A stretch of 64,000 nucleotides of DNA from Tolypothrix sp. NIES-4075. Lineage in GTDB: Bacteria > Cyanobacteriota > Cyanobacteriia > Cyanobacteriales > Nostocaceae. Made by a program: the position numbers and the translations under genes. The DNA lies in assembly GCF_002218085.1 (NCBI RefSeq), contig NZ_BDUC01000008.1, positions 267,094 to 331,093 of the forward strand, in the 5' to 3' direction. Positions 53,917 to 62,775 of this stretch are shown here, one piece after another; the first letter of the stretch is position 1, and every line of letters begins with the position of its first letter. The notes beneath the pieces were generated by a model that searched no databases, was not told where the DNA came from, and was given only the letters and a program-made list of their open reading frames with translations.

Positions 53917-54609
53917 ATGACAGCTTCTATAGAACGTGGCTTAAACAAGATACCACCTTTAGAAAGTGGCGATAGACTCACAAGACACGAATTTGAGCGC
54001 CGCTATACGGCAATGCCGCACCTCAAGAAAGCAGAATTAATTGAAGGAGTCGTCTACGTGTCATCACCATTACGTTTTAAAAGTCATGGACAACCTCACG
54101 GTGATTTAATCGGCTGGCTATGGACTTACAAAGTTTCTACCCCAGGAGTAGAGTTAGGTGACAATGCTACAGTTCGCCTAGATTTAGACAATGAACCACA
54201 GCCGGATGTTCTACTATTAATAGATGAAAGATTGGGCGGACAGGCAAAAATTAGTGAAGATGACTACATCGAAGGCGCACCAGAGTTAGTGGCAGAAGTT
54301 GCCGCTAGTAGTGCATCAAATGACTTGTATGATAAGAAACGCGCATACCGTCGCAATGGGGTGCAAGAATATATTGTTTGGCAGATTTTAGAAAATAAAG
54401 TTGATTGGTTCAGCTTGCAAAATGACGAGTATGTAACATTAGAAGCTGATGCAAATGGTGTGATCAAAAGTCGGATATTTCCTGGTTTGTGGTTAGATAT
54501 GACAGCGCTATTAACAGGAGAAATGACTAAAGTTTTAGCGGTGTTGCAAGAAGGTTTGAATTCGTCAGAACATCAGGCTTTTGTTGAGCGGTTGTCACGA
54601 CAATCTTAG
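53917..54609 (+). CDS. Uma2-family endonuclease-like protein
   Basis: 230 residues, intact. Uma2 segments: LTRHEFERRYTAMP, KAELIEGVVYVSSP (acidic Glu), QPDVLLLI (Asp), GAPELVAEVAASSASNDLYDKKRAYRRNGVQEYIVW (Glu and Lys of a restriction-like PD-(D/E)xK arrangement). Cyanobacteria carry many copies and the biological role is unproven. Its 3' end overlaps the convergent GNAT gene by 4 nt. Confidence 0.88.
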   Translation: MTASIERGLNKIPPLESGDRLTRHEFERRYTAMPHLKKAELIEGVVYVSSPLRFKSHGQPHGDLIGWLWTYKVSTPGVELGDNATVRLDLDNEPQPDVLLLIDERLGGQAKISEDDYIEGAPELVAEVAASSASNDLYDKKRAYRRNGVQEYIVWQILENKVDWFSLQNDEYVTLEADANGVIKSRIFPGLWLDMTALLTGEMTKVLAVLQEGLNSSEHQAFVERLSRQS

Positions 54610-55106
54610 AGTATCTTCTCCATGAAGACGGTACAAAGGCTGTCATTGTAACGCTCAATTACATAAAAGCCGAGTTGCTTATAGAGTTTCACAGCTTGTG
54701 CTTGTTTTTGTTCATCTCCACAGTCAAGTCTGACTTTCTTGTAACCTGCTTTCTTAGCAAAATCTAAGAGCATCTGTGCCATTTTTTTGCCAAATCCTTG
54801 TCCTCGGTAATCTTTGAGCAACCACATCCGCTTCAGTTCGCAGATTTCGTCATTTAAACGCCTAATTCCTCCGCTACCAACAACTTTATCATCATCGACA
54901 AGTACCAAGAATGTACCTTTACTATCTAAATAGTGCGATGGCGCAAAGCGCCCGCCTGGGGGCGATCGCATGTCATCTATATCTGACAATGAGTCATTAT
55001 TTCTAATTACTTCTTCAGGAACTTGAAATATTTCTGAGCAGATTGCAAATATAATTTGTTTAACTTCTTCAATTTGGTGTAATTTTATCGTTGTGATTTC
55101 TATCAT
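54606..55106 (-). CDS. GNAT family N-acetyltransferase
   Basis: 166 residues. GNAT fold with acetyl-CoA-binding motif A LKRMWLLKDYRGQGFGKKMAQML (Gln-Gly-x-Gly, about 100) and LYKQLGF near the C-terminus. The acceptor is unknown. Its first 38 nt overlap the end of coaE on the same strand, implying translational coupling. Confidence 0.87.
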   Translation of the reverse strand: MIEITTIKLHQIEEVKQIIFAICSEIFQVPEEVIRNNDSLSDIDDMRSPPGGRFAPSHYLDSKGTFLVLVDDDKVVGSGGIRRLNDEICELKRMWLLKDYRGQGFGKKMAQMLLDFAKKAGYKKVRLDCGDEQKQAQAVKLYKQLGFYVIERYNDSLCTVFMEKIL

Positions 55107-55692
55107 TTTTATTATTAATATTTAAAGCAAAATCTACTTGTTTTAACAATGCATCTTTAGTAAAATTATTATCTAATACAATATCAGCACGCGCTGCTTT
55201 TTCGGTAATCGGCATTTGACTGTGAATCCTGACTTGTGCTTGTTCTAAAGTTAAATTATTTCGCTGCATTAATCTTGCTAATTGTTGTTGTTCCGAACAG
55301 CTTACTACCCAAATTTCTGTAACTAAATCTGTCATTTGCGCTTCAAATAGTAAAGGCACAACAAACACCAGTAGAGACGCGATAACCTGTGTCTCTACAA
55401 TAAAGCGATCGCGCACGTAAGGATGAATCAAATTCTCTACCCAAGTGCGTTCCGCTTGATTGTTAAAGATAATTTCGCCTAGCTTCAGACGGTTGAGGCT
55501 ATTATCTGCAAGTAAAATTTCTTCACCGTAACGTTGAGCGATCGCTTGAAGTATTGGCGAATTTATAGATACTGCATCTCTAGCATATATATCTGCATCA
55601 AAAATCGGCAAGTTGTAAGCTGTAGCTAAATAATTTGCAACAGTACTTTTGCCTGTAGCAATACCTCCAGTTAAACCAATTATACGTTTCAT
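55069..55692 (-). CDS. coaE: Dephospho-CoA kinase
   Basis: 207 residues from the ATG at 55692 (MKRIIGLTGGIATGKST). Upstream codons stay open only because they read through a repeat tract. P-loop GGIATGKST, DADIYARDAV, and the C-terminal ADIVLDNN are CoaE hallmarks. It performs the last step of coenzyme A synthesis. Residues about 101-111 (ETQVIASLL region) are encoded by a dispersed palindrome GTAGAGACGCGATAACCTGT and following bases (55371-55398), in a region variable in family members. The C-terminal tail overlaps the GNAT gene start. Confidence 0.92.
   Translation of the reverse strand: MKRIIGLTGGIATGKSTVANYLATAYNLPIFDADIYARDAVSINSPILQAIAQRYGEEILLADNSLNRLKLGEIIFNNQAERTWVENLIHPYVRDRFIVETQVIASLLVFVVPLLFEAQMTDLVTEIWVVSCSEQQQLARLMQRNNLTLEQAQVRIHSQMPITEKAARADIVLDNNFTKDALLKQVDFALNINNKNDRNHNDKITPN
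55371..55398 (-). repeat. Dispersed palindrome read as coding sequence in coaE
   Basis: GTAGAGAC(GCG)... GTCTCTAC arms 55371-55378 and 55391-55398. Matches the family at 24595/53769 in the first 13 bases and last 8 but with a diverged centre. Reads VETQVIASLL on the minus strand. Confidence 0.75.
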
Positions 55693-55825
55693 TGGGCATT
55701 GGGTAATTGGTAATTGGGCATTGGTAATTGGTAATTGGTAATTGGTAATTGGGCATGGGGCATTGGACAAATAACAACCAACCACTAACAACTATCAACT
55801 AACAACTATCAACTATCAACTAACT
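55693..55825. repeat. Heptamer array and AACTATC repeats
   Basis: TTGGGCAT/GGTAATT heptamers (about 55693-55765), then AACTATCAACTA and AACTACTA repeats (about 55775-55825) up to the hemD stop. Confidence 0.85.
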
Positions 55826-56641
55826 ACTAACTACCCATTTTATCAAAGCTTGCGTTAATCCTTCTAAAGTATGTTCTTCAGCTTCGACATCCACACGTCC
55901 TAGTAAAGAACGACAATCTTTAGAGGTTTGCGGACCAATAGAAGCAATACAAATCCCTTCTAAAGAATTTGCCAGTGAGTTGACTGAAAATAGTTTTGTT
56001 GTCAGTTTCTTGAAACATTGTACAGTTTTTGAACTAGCAAAAGTAATGATATCCACACTTTTATTTTGCAGCGCTAATTCTGCCGCTGGGGGAATGCTAT
56101 TTGGACAGCAAGATTGATATGCAGCAACTTCTGTTACTTCTGCACCTTTAGCGGTGAATTCTTTCACTAAAACTTCTCTTCCACCGCTTTCAACTCTGGG
56201 AAATAATATCTTTTTTCCTGTCAGTTCTTCGGGAAAGTTTGCTATTAACGAATCGGCGATAAAATTTGGGGGAATAAAGTCTGGTTGCAAACTTCTTTGT
56301 TTAAGACTTTGAGCGGTTTTTTCACCGACAACGGCAATTTTGATTTTAGCTAAAGCACGGTTATCTATATTTTGTGTGTTCAGCCGTTCAAAAAAGTAGT
56401 CTATGGCATTGGTGGAAGTGAGAATTAACCAATGAAAATCGGATAAATGCGCGATCGCATTATCCAAACCTGACCAACTTGAAGGGGAAACGATTTCTAA
56501 TGTTGGCATTTCAATCACAGTAGCACCAACTTCGGTCAGGCGATCGCTAAATTGGCTCGATTGTCCAACTGAACGTGTAACTAAGATTGTTTTACCGACG
56601 AGGGGGAGGGGGGAAGGGGAAGAGGGGGGGATATTGTTCAC
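55820..56641 (-). CDS. hemD: Uroporphyrinogen-III synthase
   Basis: 273 residues from a GTG. Two-lobed U3S fold: VTRSVGQSSQFSDRL, MPTLEIVSP, DFHWLILTSTNAIDYFF (about 72), AVVGEKTAQSL, VDIITFASSKTVQCF (about 198) and ASIGPQTSKD. Converts hydroxymethylbilane to uroporphyrinogen III for haem, chlorophyll and cobalamin. The first about 13 residues (NIPPSSPSPLPL) come from a G/C-rich low-complexity tract at 56597-56634, so the ancestral start is unclear. Follows cobA by 24 nt. Confidence 0.9.
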   Translation of the reverse strand: MNNIPPSSPSPLPLVGKTILVTRSVGQSSQFSDRLTEVGATVIEMPTLEIVSPSSWSGLDNAIAHLSDFHWLILTSTNAIDYFFERLNTQNIDNRALAKIKIAVVGEKTAQSLKQRSLQPDFIPPNFIADSLIANFPEELTGKKILFPRVESGGREVLVKEFTAKGAEVTEVAAYQSCCPNSIPPAAELALQNKSVDIITFASSKTVQCFKKLTTKLFSVNSLANSLEGICIASIGPQTSKDCRSLLGRVDVEAEEHTLEGLTQALIKWVVSS

Positions 56642-56665
56642 GGTTTCGGTGTGCGGAGAATTGTC

Positions 56666-57424
56666 TTAGTCTATATTCTCAGATTGCAGGTATCTGCGTA
56701 AGCCAACAACTTCACCAATGACTATTACCACTGGTGATAAAGATTCTCCAGCGGTTTCTTGTAGAATATTGCCAAGTTGAGCTATGATAATTTTTTCTTG
56801 GGGAGTGCCCGCCCAACGGATAATGGCAATGGGTGTTAAACGCGATCGCCCGTACCGCAGCAATTGATGTACAATTTCAGGTAGATTTCGCCCTCCCATC
56901 AAAATTACCAACGTTTCTAAATGTGATAGCGCTTCCCAATCTAAAGCATCTGGTTCATGCGCTGTGAATACTGCAAAACATCGACTTAAAACCGGATCTG
57001 TCAGGGGAATTCCTGCAAGTAACGGTGCTGCTAAAGCTGAGGAAATTCCTGGTATCACTTCAAATTGACAACCTGCTTTTTTTAAAGCTTCAATTTCCGA
57101 AGTACAGCGTCCAAAAATAAACGGATCGCCTGATTTTAAGCGTACAACTTGTTGATTTTGCTGACAATGTTTGACGAGTAAGTTGTTAATTTCAACTTGC
57201 GGTGTACTCGGTTTCCCACCGCGTTTGCCTACATCTAATTTGAGACAATCAGATGGTACTAATTGTAATAATTGGGCATCTACTAAAGCGTCGTAAACTA
57301 AAACTTCTGCCTGAGCCAAAAGATGATAAGCTTTGACGGTGAGGTATGCTACATCTCCTAATCCTGCACCCACGAGGTAGACTTTACCTTTTTGTTTGGT
57401 CATGATTTCTAGAGGATTTTGCAC
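56666..57424 (-). CDS. cobA: Uroporphyrinogen-III C-methyltransferase
   Basis: 252 residues. SUMT signatures: VYLVGAGLGDVAYLTVKAY (about 16), EVLVYDALVD, RLKSGDPFIFGR (about 95), EVIPGISSALAAP (about 122), LSRCFAVFTAHEP, LVILMGGRNL. It adds two methyl groups to uroporphyrinogen III to give precorrin-2, the branch to sirohaem and cobalamin. The GTG at 57424 has AGGAG ten bases upstream; an ATG at 57403 is possible. Co-transcribed ahead of hemD (24-nt gap), so the product of hemD is the substrate of cobA. A clear metabolic pair. Confidence 0.93.
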   Translation of the reverse strand: MQNPLEIMTKQKGKVYLVGAGLGDVAYLTVKAYHLLAQAEVLVYDALVDAQLLQLVPSDCLKLDVGKRGGKPSTPQVEINNLLVKHCQQNQQVVRLKSGDPFIFGRCTSEIEALKKAGCQFEVIPGISSALAAPLLAGIPLTDPVLSRCFAVFTAHEPDALDWEALSHLETLVILMGGRNLPEIVHQLLRYGRSRLTPIAIIRWAGTPQEKIIIAQLGNILQETAGESLSPVVIVIGEVVGLRRYLQSENID

Positions 57425-57441
57425 CGGAAACGCGCTCCTAT

Positions 57442-57490
57442 GTAGTAAGCACTTCAGTGCTTAAGATTTGAGCGGTAAACCGCTCACTAC
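57442..57490. repeat. GTAG-ended double-hairpin element, reverse orientation
   Basis: GTAGTAAGCACTTCAGTGCT... GAGCGGTAAACCGCTCACTAC; the reverse complement matches the element at 13322 with a shorter spacer. Lies between the TPR gene stop and cobA start. Confidence 0.85.
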
Positions 57491-57507
57491 GAATCAAGAT
57501 TAAAAGT

Positions 57508-58740
57508 TTAATTTATTTGTGTAGTGTTGATTTTTTGGAATAGCCGATCAACTCGTTCAAGCATCTTGGAGTTTCTTTGTATTTGAAATAATTCTCTGGC
57601 TTTTTTCAAAGCAACGATCGCATCATCTAGCTGTTGTTCCCGTCCCAAAGTTACTGCTAAATTATAATAGGCGTAGGCATTTTTTGGATCGAGGCTGATG
57701 GCTTTTTTGTATTGAGCGATCGCTTCACTTGGTTTACCTTGATCGTCTAGCGCATTTCCTAAACCGTTGTAAGCTTGTACATACTTGGGATCGAGCCGAA
57801 TTGTTTCTGTATATTCAGCGATTGCTTCTGTTAGCTTCTCTTGATCGTATAATGCTGACGCTAAGTTGTAATGAGCCAATACATATTTGGGATTGAGGCT
57901 AATTGCTTTTCTATATTGAGCGATCGCTTCAGAAATTTTGCCTTGAATTTCTAAAGCTTGTCCTAAACCGCTATAACCTGCTGGATTTGTTGGTTCTAGG
58001 CGAATGGCTTCTGTATATTCAGCGATTGCTTCTGTTATTTTACCTTGTCCGTGCAATGCAGTTGCTAAATAATAGTGAGCGGCTGCATATTTTGGTTCAA
58101 GACTAATAGCTTTTTGATATTGTGCGATCGCTTCAGAGATTTTGCCTTGATCGTACAAAGCATTTCCCAAATGTGCGTAAGGTGGTGCATAATTGGGTTC
58201 TATGCGAATCGTTTCTGTATATTGGGCGATCGCTTCTGTTATTTTACCTTGATTGTAGAGAGCATTGCCTAAGTTGTAGCGAGCTCTTACATATTTTGGA
58301 TCGAGGCTGATGGCTTTTTGATATTGAGCGATCGCTTCTTCTAACTTATCCAGCCGTGCTAAAGTCAAGCCTAAGTTATAGTATGCTCCAGATTCTTCCG
58401 GTTCTAGACTAATCGCTTTTTTGTAACTAGCGATCGCTTCACTTGACTTACCTTGATCGTCAAGAGTATTTCCCAAACCAATATAAGCTTTAGCAAAGTT
58501 TGGTTGCAACTCGATTGCTTTCCTAAAAGCTGCTTCCGACCCCTTTAAATCTCCTTGTTCGTAAAGATTTACACCTTCCTCAAAGCTAGCAACTGCGTTT
58601 TTGTTATAAGGTGCTATCGTCTCTGAAGCGTCTGGTTTGTTTTGTTCACCTACGCTGACAATCACACCAAAAGCAGTATTAATATTTGTCAAACATAAGC
58701 TGATAATAGTTGCACTCAGCAAACTTGTTGTTTTCAGCAT
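57508..58740 (-). CDS. Secreted or anchored TPR protein (10 repeats)
   Basis: 410 residues. Signal peptide or anchor at 1-24 (LSATIISLCLTNINTAFG). Ten TPRs of 34 residues follow, alternating two unit types: AIAQYQKAISLDPK and AIAEYTETIRLDPK, which points to duplication of a two-repeat block. Acts in the periplasm or lumen as a scaffold. Last gene of the group hpt - TPR159 - this gene (47-nt gap), so it is likely co-expressed with tocopherol synthesis. Function unknown. Confidence 0.85.
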   Translation of the reverse strand: MLKTTSLLSATIISLCLTNINTAFGVIVSVGEQNKPDASETIAPYNKNAVASFEEGVNLYEQGDLKGSEAAFRKAIELQPNFAKAYIGLGNTLDDQGKSSEAIASYKKAISLEPEESGAYYNLGLTLARLDKLEEAIAQYQKAISLDPKYVRARYNLGNALYNQGKITEAIAQYTETIRIEPNYAPPYAHLGNALYDQGKISEAIAQYQKAISLEPKYAAAHYYLATALHGQGKITEAIAEYTEAIRLEPTNPAGYSGLGQALEIQGKISEAIAQYRKAISLNPKYVLAHYNLASALYDQEKLTEAIAEYTETIRLDPKYVQAYNGLGNALDDQGKPSEAIAQYKKAISLDPKNAYAYYNLAVTLGREQQLDDAIVALKKARELFQIQRNSKMLERVDRLFQKINTTQIN

Positions 58741-58787
58741 TTTACTAAAATATTTACATTTGGTTTAAATGCTTACTTTGGCTTGAA

Positions 58788-59267
58788 TTACATCTCAGAT
58801 AACTTACTCGATCTAGCTGTCATTTTATCTAATAATTGAGTTATTCTCTCAACTTTTTCAGTTTGTCGTTGTTTTTGCAATAAATCTTTAGCTAATTGCA
58901 AGTTTTTTATCGCTTCTTCTCGCTTCTCTTGCTGCATGAGAACATTAGACAGACGCAAATAAGCATCAGCATATTTGGGACTGCGATTAATCACTTCACC
59001 AAAGATTTCTGCTGCTGATTCTAAATTACCTTGTTGGGTCAAGACATCTCCCAACAGCAAGCGTACCACATCATTAGTAGAGTTTATCGAAATTACTTTG
59101 CGAAAAATCGCTTCTGCACCTGGATAATCTTCTTTTTGATAAAGATTTACTCCTTCTTGAAACAAATTTGAAGTAATCAAGGTTTTCGCAGAGAAATAAA
59201 TTAAAATGGCGATAGCGAGAATGACTACAGCTATAGCAAAAATTGAAGTTGAGGGAATTTCTAACAT
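58788..59267 (-). CDS. Membrane-anchored TPR protein
   Basis: 159 residues. One transmembrane helix (about 8-28, IFAIAVVILAIAILIYF) then three TPRs (about 37-140; GVNLYQKEDYPGAEAIFRK). The GVNLYQ-D-GAEAIFRK unit is shared with the first repeat of the following TPR protein, so the two are probably related. Starts 4 nt after the hpt stop codon, indicating translational coupling. Could organise an enzyme in the thylakoid or inner envelope; no direct proof. Confidence 0.82.
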   Translation of the reverse strand: MLEIPSTSIFAIAVVILAIAILIYFSAKTLITSNLFQEGVNLYQKEDYPGAEAIFRKVISINSTNDVVRLLLGDVLTQQGNLESAAEIFGEVINRSPKYADAYLRLSNVLMQQEKREEAIKNLQLAKDLLQKQRQTEKVERITQLLDKMTARSSKLSEM

Positions 59268-59271
59268 GATT

Positions 59272-60204
59272 TTAAGCTAAAAGACAAGCAATAGGGAAAA
59301 TCAGATATTCGACGAAAAACAGCTTCCAGATGAATTGATAAAATTTGGCGATCGCGCTTTTATCTTGCAAGTCTACCGACTTACTTTTAAACCACATTAA
59401 ACCCAGCGTCACAAGATGAGTAATTACCACGAAAACTGGATTAACTTCTGCAAGACGTAGCACACCCACTAAAATCATACCAACATAGCAAACAGTTAAC
59501 ACCCAAAGAGCCAGATTAAACACAGCTTTTTGACCGAGTTGCAGAGTGAAAGTACTGATATTGTAGAGGCGATCGCCTTCCATATCGGGGATATCTTTAA
59601 AGATAGCGATCGCAAAGCTAAACACCACAATAAACACCGTCAAAACCCACACCGCAGACGGAATTCCTTTATTTGTTTGCAACAGCCAATTAAAGTGCAA
59701 AAACAGCCCCAAATTTACAATAGCTCCGCGCACACTAAAAATACACAAAGCCGCCCAAAAAGGAAACTGTTTTAAGCGAATTGGTGGTAAAGAATAAGCC
59801 GTGCCAATCGCCAAACTAATACTTACCAAACTCAATAAAAACGGTCCACCCAGCCACGCTATAGCTAGTGCGAGAATACCAGCAATACCCACAATTAATT
59901 GTCCGGTGCGGCGCGAAAATTCTCCCGCTGCTATTGGCAAATGGGGCTTATTAATTTTGTCGATTTCCACATCTTCTAATTGATTCAGCCCGACAATATA
60001 AACATTGCCACACAGACAAGCAATCCACGCGGCAAAAAGTTGCCCTAAACTAGGAAAAGAAGATGACGTAGCGCTAGCAATCAAATACAAACCCAACACA
60101 CTCAAAGTAGTGCCAATAATCGTATGTGGACGGGAAAACTTCCAAAAAGCATACAACCAGCCACCCAGAAAATTGAAAGACCCTTTTTTAGAAATTTGAT
60201 TCAT
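59272..60204 (-). CDS. hpt: Homogentisate phytyltransferase
   Basis: 310 residues of the UbiA prenyltransferase family with about nine transmembrane helices. The two Asp-rich motifs are NQLEDVEIDKINKPHLPIAAG (first, about 78) and DIPDMEGDRLYNIST (second, about 203). Sequence and length match cyanobacterial HPT (Synechocystis Slr1736 type), which couples homogentisate and phytyl diphosphate to give 2-methyl-6-phytylbenzoquinol, the committing step of tocopherol synthesis. The tocopherol methyltransferase gene lies 127 nt upstream on the same strand. First gene of an operon with two TPR genes. Confidence 0.9.
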   Translation of the reverse strand: MNQISKKGSFNFLGGWLYAFWKFSRPHTIIGTTLSVLGLYLIASATSSSFPSLGQLFAAWIACLCGNVYIVGLNQLEDVEIDKINKPHLPIAAGEFSRRTGQLIVGIAGILALAIAWLGGPFLLSLVSISLAIGTAYSLPPIRLKQFPFWAALCIFSVRGAIVNLGLFLHFNWLLQTNKGIPSAVWVLTVFIVVFSFAIAIFKDIPDMEGDRLYNISTFTLQLGQKAVFNLALWVLTVCYVGMILVGVLRLAEVNPVFVVITHLVTLGLMWFKSKSVDLQDKSAIAKFYQFIWKLFFVEYLIFPIACLLA

Positions 60205-60228
60205 AATAATTTGTGATTTTCAATTAAA

Positions 60229-60335
60229 AAGAATGGGTAATTGGTAATTGGTAATCGATAATTGGTAATTGGTCATTACCCCATTACCCATTACCTATTC
60301 CCCATTATCCATTCCCCATTCCCCATTCCCTCATT
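60229..60335. repeat. Heptamer array between hpt and the methyltransferase
   Basis: GGTAATT/GGTAATC, then CCCATTA, CCCCATT and TCCCCAT units. Overlaps the stop of the upstream gene, so its last codons lie within the array. Confidence 0.9.
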
Positions 60336-61173
60336 TATTTCCACATAACAACCCAAATCGAATTAAACCACGTTCATAACCACGACGCATTAACCCCAGC
60401 GATAGCGCTCCAACAATAGTACTCCAACCCGATCGCAGTAATCCGAAAATTGCTTGGGGAGTAAACGCCGAATCAATTACTATATCCCAGAATGGAGCGA
60501 CAGCAATAGACCAATCAGCAGTGCGGATATTTTGTAATGGGAGTTTGCGTGCGATCGCTTCATACTCAGGCAAAGAAATCACATAAGGCAAACAATACAC
60601 TCGGTAAATATCCTGCAAATGCTTTTGTTCATCTGCACTCAGCGGTGACTCATCAATCGGACGATGACACCAAGTCACCATAATCAAAGTTCCACCAGGT
60701 TTTAACACCCGATAACACTCTTGCATAAACTTGGCTTTATCCGGCATATGTTCGCCACTTTCCAGCGACCAAACCAAGTCAAAAGAATTGTCAGCAAAGG
60801 GCATTGCTTGAGCATTTGCCACCTGGAAATGACATCTAGACCCCAAACCCGCCTCTTGAGCGCGTTCCGTGGCTCTAGCGGCTTGCACGGGACTCAGAGT
60901 AATCCCTGTTGCAGAGGCATTAAACTTTCCTGCCAAGTATAAAGAACTACCACCAATTCCACAACCCACATCGAGGATATTCTCTGCTTGCTGCACCCCC
61001 GACCATTTGAGTAATTCTTCGATTAAGTCTATTTGCGCTTGACGGCGGTCTTTTTTCAGCTTTCCATCTGCACCGTAGTAACCGTGGTGCATATGTTCGC
61101 CCCAAATTTCTTCCCACAGACCGGAGGAAGCATCGTAAAACTGCTGAATTTGTTGGTAAAGTGTTGCACTCAT
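60331..61173 (-). CDS. Gamma-tocopherol methyltransferase
   Basis: 280 residues from the ATG at 61173 (MSATLYQQIQQFYDASSGLWEEIW). The frame stays open for 26 more codons of PHSPLPI type, but that is the repeat array. Motif I ENILDVGCGIGGSSLYLA (about 64), VANAQAMPFADNSFDLVWSLESGEHM (about 115), VLKPGGTLIMVTWCHR. Conserved GTMT-type start and WGEHMHHGYYG. It should convert gamma- to alpha-tocopherol at the end of the pathway begun by HPT next door. An MPBQ methyltransferase role is less likely since it lacks that enzyme's membrane tail. Confidence 0.85.
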   Translation of the reverse strand: MSATLYQQIQQFYDASSGLWEEIWGEHMHHGYYGADGKLKKDRRQAQIDLIEELLKWSGVQQAENILDVGCGIGGSSLYLAGKFNASATGITLSPVQAARATERAQEAGLGSRCHFQVANAQAMPFADNSFDLVWSLESGEHMPDKAKFMQECYRVLKPGGTLIMVTWCHRPIDESPLSADEQKHLQDIYRVYCLPYVISLPEYEAIARKLPLQNIRTADWSIAVAPFWDIVIDSAFTPQAIFGLLRSGWSTIVGALSLGLMRRGYERGLIRFGLLCGNK

Positions 61174-61178
61174 GAATT

Positions 61179-61315
61179 TATTGGGTAATGGGTAATGGGG
61201 AATGGGGAATGGGGAATGGGGAATGGGTAATGGGGAATGGGGAATGGGCAATTACCACGTTCCCAATGACCAATTACCACGTTCCCAATGACCAATTACC
61301 AACTCCCCACTCCCT
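61179..61315. repeat. GGGAATG/GGGTAAT array upstream of the methyltransferase
   Basis: More than a dozen GGGGAAT and GGGTAAT heptamers, then ACCACGTTCCCAATGACCAATT tandem repeats (about 61252-61302). Occupies the leader of the methyltransferase gene and the divergent ktrB promoter side. Confidence 0.9.
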
Positions 61316-61440
61316 AATCAAACATATTGGTAGGCTACCATGTGTGTTTTTAATTAAATAAGGGTATTTTTATTTTCAGGGAGGGTCAGCCCTACTTCCT
61401 CGCGATTGTAAAAATTTAAATTTCTAAATTTTACCTTGAT

Positions 61441-62775
61441 ATGACTGTTGCTCGCACAATTTGCTTGGGATTTCTCGCTGTGATTGCTGTGGGAACGATT
61501 TTACTGATGATGCCTTTTTCTACCAGCAATGGTATATGGAATAACTTGATTGTTGCACTATTTACTTCCACATCCGCAGTTTGCGTCACAGGTTTATCAG
61601 TAGTTGATATCGGTACATATTTCTCTTTTTGGGGACAGTTGTTTATTGCTTTACTAGCTCAAATTGGCGGGTTGGGCTACATGACAACCACAACTTTTAT
61701 GATTTTGCTAGTTGGGCGTAAGTTTGATTTGCGACATAAAATGGCGATTCAACAAGCTTTAGACCGACCGGGAATGAATGGTAGTAGGCAAGTTATTCGC
61801 TCAATCATTGCGACAACTTTGATTTTTGAAATTACTGGGGCATTTTTACTTTTACCAGCTTTTGTTCCCAAATATGGATGGAGTCAAGGACTTTGGTTAG
61901 CTATTTTTCATAGTGTGAATGCTTGGAATAATGCGGGTTTTAGTTTGTTTAAAGATAACTTGATTGGATATCAATCATCTTTTTTAGTCGTCTTTACTAT
62001 CACAGGCTTGATTATCTTTGGTGGGATTGGTTATCAAGTAATTATGGAAATGTATCTTTGCTTACGCGATCGCTTTAGCAAAAAATTAGAAAAATTAGTA
62101 TTATCCCTAGATTTTAAAGTAGCTACAATCACCACAATCATACTTTTAATCTTAGGAACTATTGTATTTTTGGCTATAGAAATCACAAATACTCAAATTT
62201 TTGGTAATCTCAGTTTTCGTGAGCAATTATTAGTTGCTTGGTTTCAATCAGTGACTCCTAGAACTGCTGGCTTTAACACCATTGATATTGGTAAGTTGAC
62301 AAATGCTGGTTTGTTTCTTACGATTGCACTGATGTTTATTGGTGCAAGTCCAGGTGGTACGGGAGGCGGTATAAAAACAACAACATTGAGAGTTCTTACC
62401 AGTTGTACAAAAACCATTCTTCAAGGAAAAGAAGAAGTTTTATTATATGAACGCAAAATAGCAACCTCTTTAATTTTAAAAGCTGTTGGTGTGTTTGTAG
62501 GTTCAATAACAACCGTTATTATTTCGACAATTTTAATTAGTATCACCGATCCCGAATTGGATTTTATTCAAATTATGTTTGAAGTAGTTTCAGCCTTTGC
62601 CACAGTGGGTCTTTCTACAGGAATTACCGGAAATGTTTCTATAGCAGCGAAGCTTATCCTAATTGTCACAATGTATATTGGACGAGTCGGCGTTTTACTA
62701 CTGATGTCAGCTGTACTAGGAGATCCGCGCCCCACCAGAATTCACTATCCGGAAGAAAATTTACTCGTCGGCTAA
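61441..62775 (+). CDS. ktrB: Potassium uptake channel subunit KtrB
   Basis: 444 residues of the TrkH/KtrB superfamily: about eight transmembrane helices in four M1-P-M2 units. The four selectivity-filter glycines are seen in SAVCVTGLS (about 50), NAWNNAGFS (about 162), TPRTAGFNT (about 277), and SAFATVGLST (about 391). The IGASPGGTGGGIKT loop (about 300) is the gating loop characteristic of Ktr. It takes up K+ with Na+, assembled with KtrA. In Synechocystis a third subunit KtrE takes part; it is not in the window. Start ATG at 61441. Confidence 0.93.
   Translation: MTVARTICLGFLAVIAVGTILLMMPFSTSNGIWNNLIVALFTSTSAVCVTGLSVVDIGTYFSFWGQLFIALLAQIGGLGYMTTTTFMILLVGRKFDLRHKMAIQQALDRPGMNGSRQVIRSIIATTLIFEITGAFLLLPAFVPKYGWSQGLWLAIFHSVNAWNNAGFSLFKDNLIGYQSSFLVVFTITGLIIFGGIGYQVIMEMYLCLRDRFSKKLEKLVLSLDFKVATITTIILLILGTIVFLAIEITNTQIFGNLSFREQLLVAWFQSVTPRTAGFNTIDIGKLTNAGLFLTIALMFIGASPGGTGGGIKTTTLRVLTSCTKTILQGKEEVLLYERKIATSLILKAVGVFVGSITTVIISTILISITDPELDFIQIMFEVVSAFATVGLSTGITGNVSIAAKLILIVTMYIGRVGVLLLMSAVLGDPRPTRIHYPEENLLVG

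Noticed and set aside
55693..55791. Longer N-terminus of CoaE
   Set aside because: The extension (ITNYQLPITN type) is translated heptamer array; the family starts at MKRIIGLTGG.
61174..61251. Longer N-terminus of the tocopherol methyltransferase
   Set aside because: The extra 26 residues (PHSPLPI type) are translated repeat array; the conserved start is MSATLYQQ at 61173.
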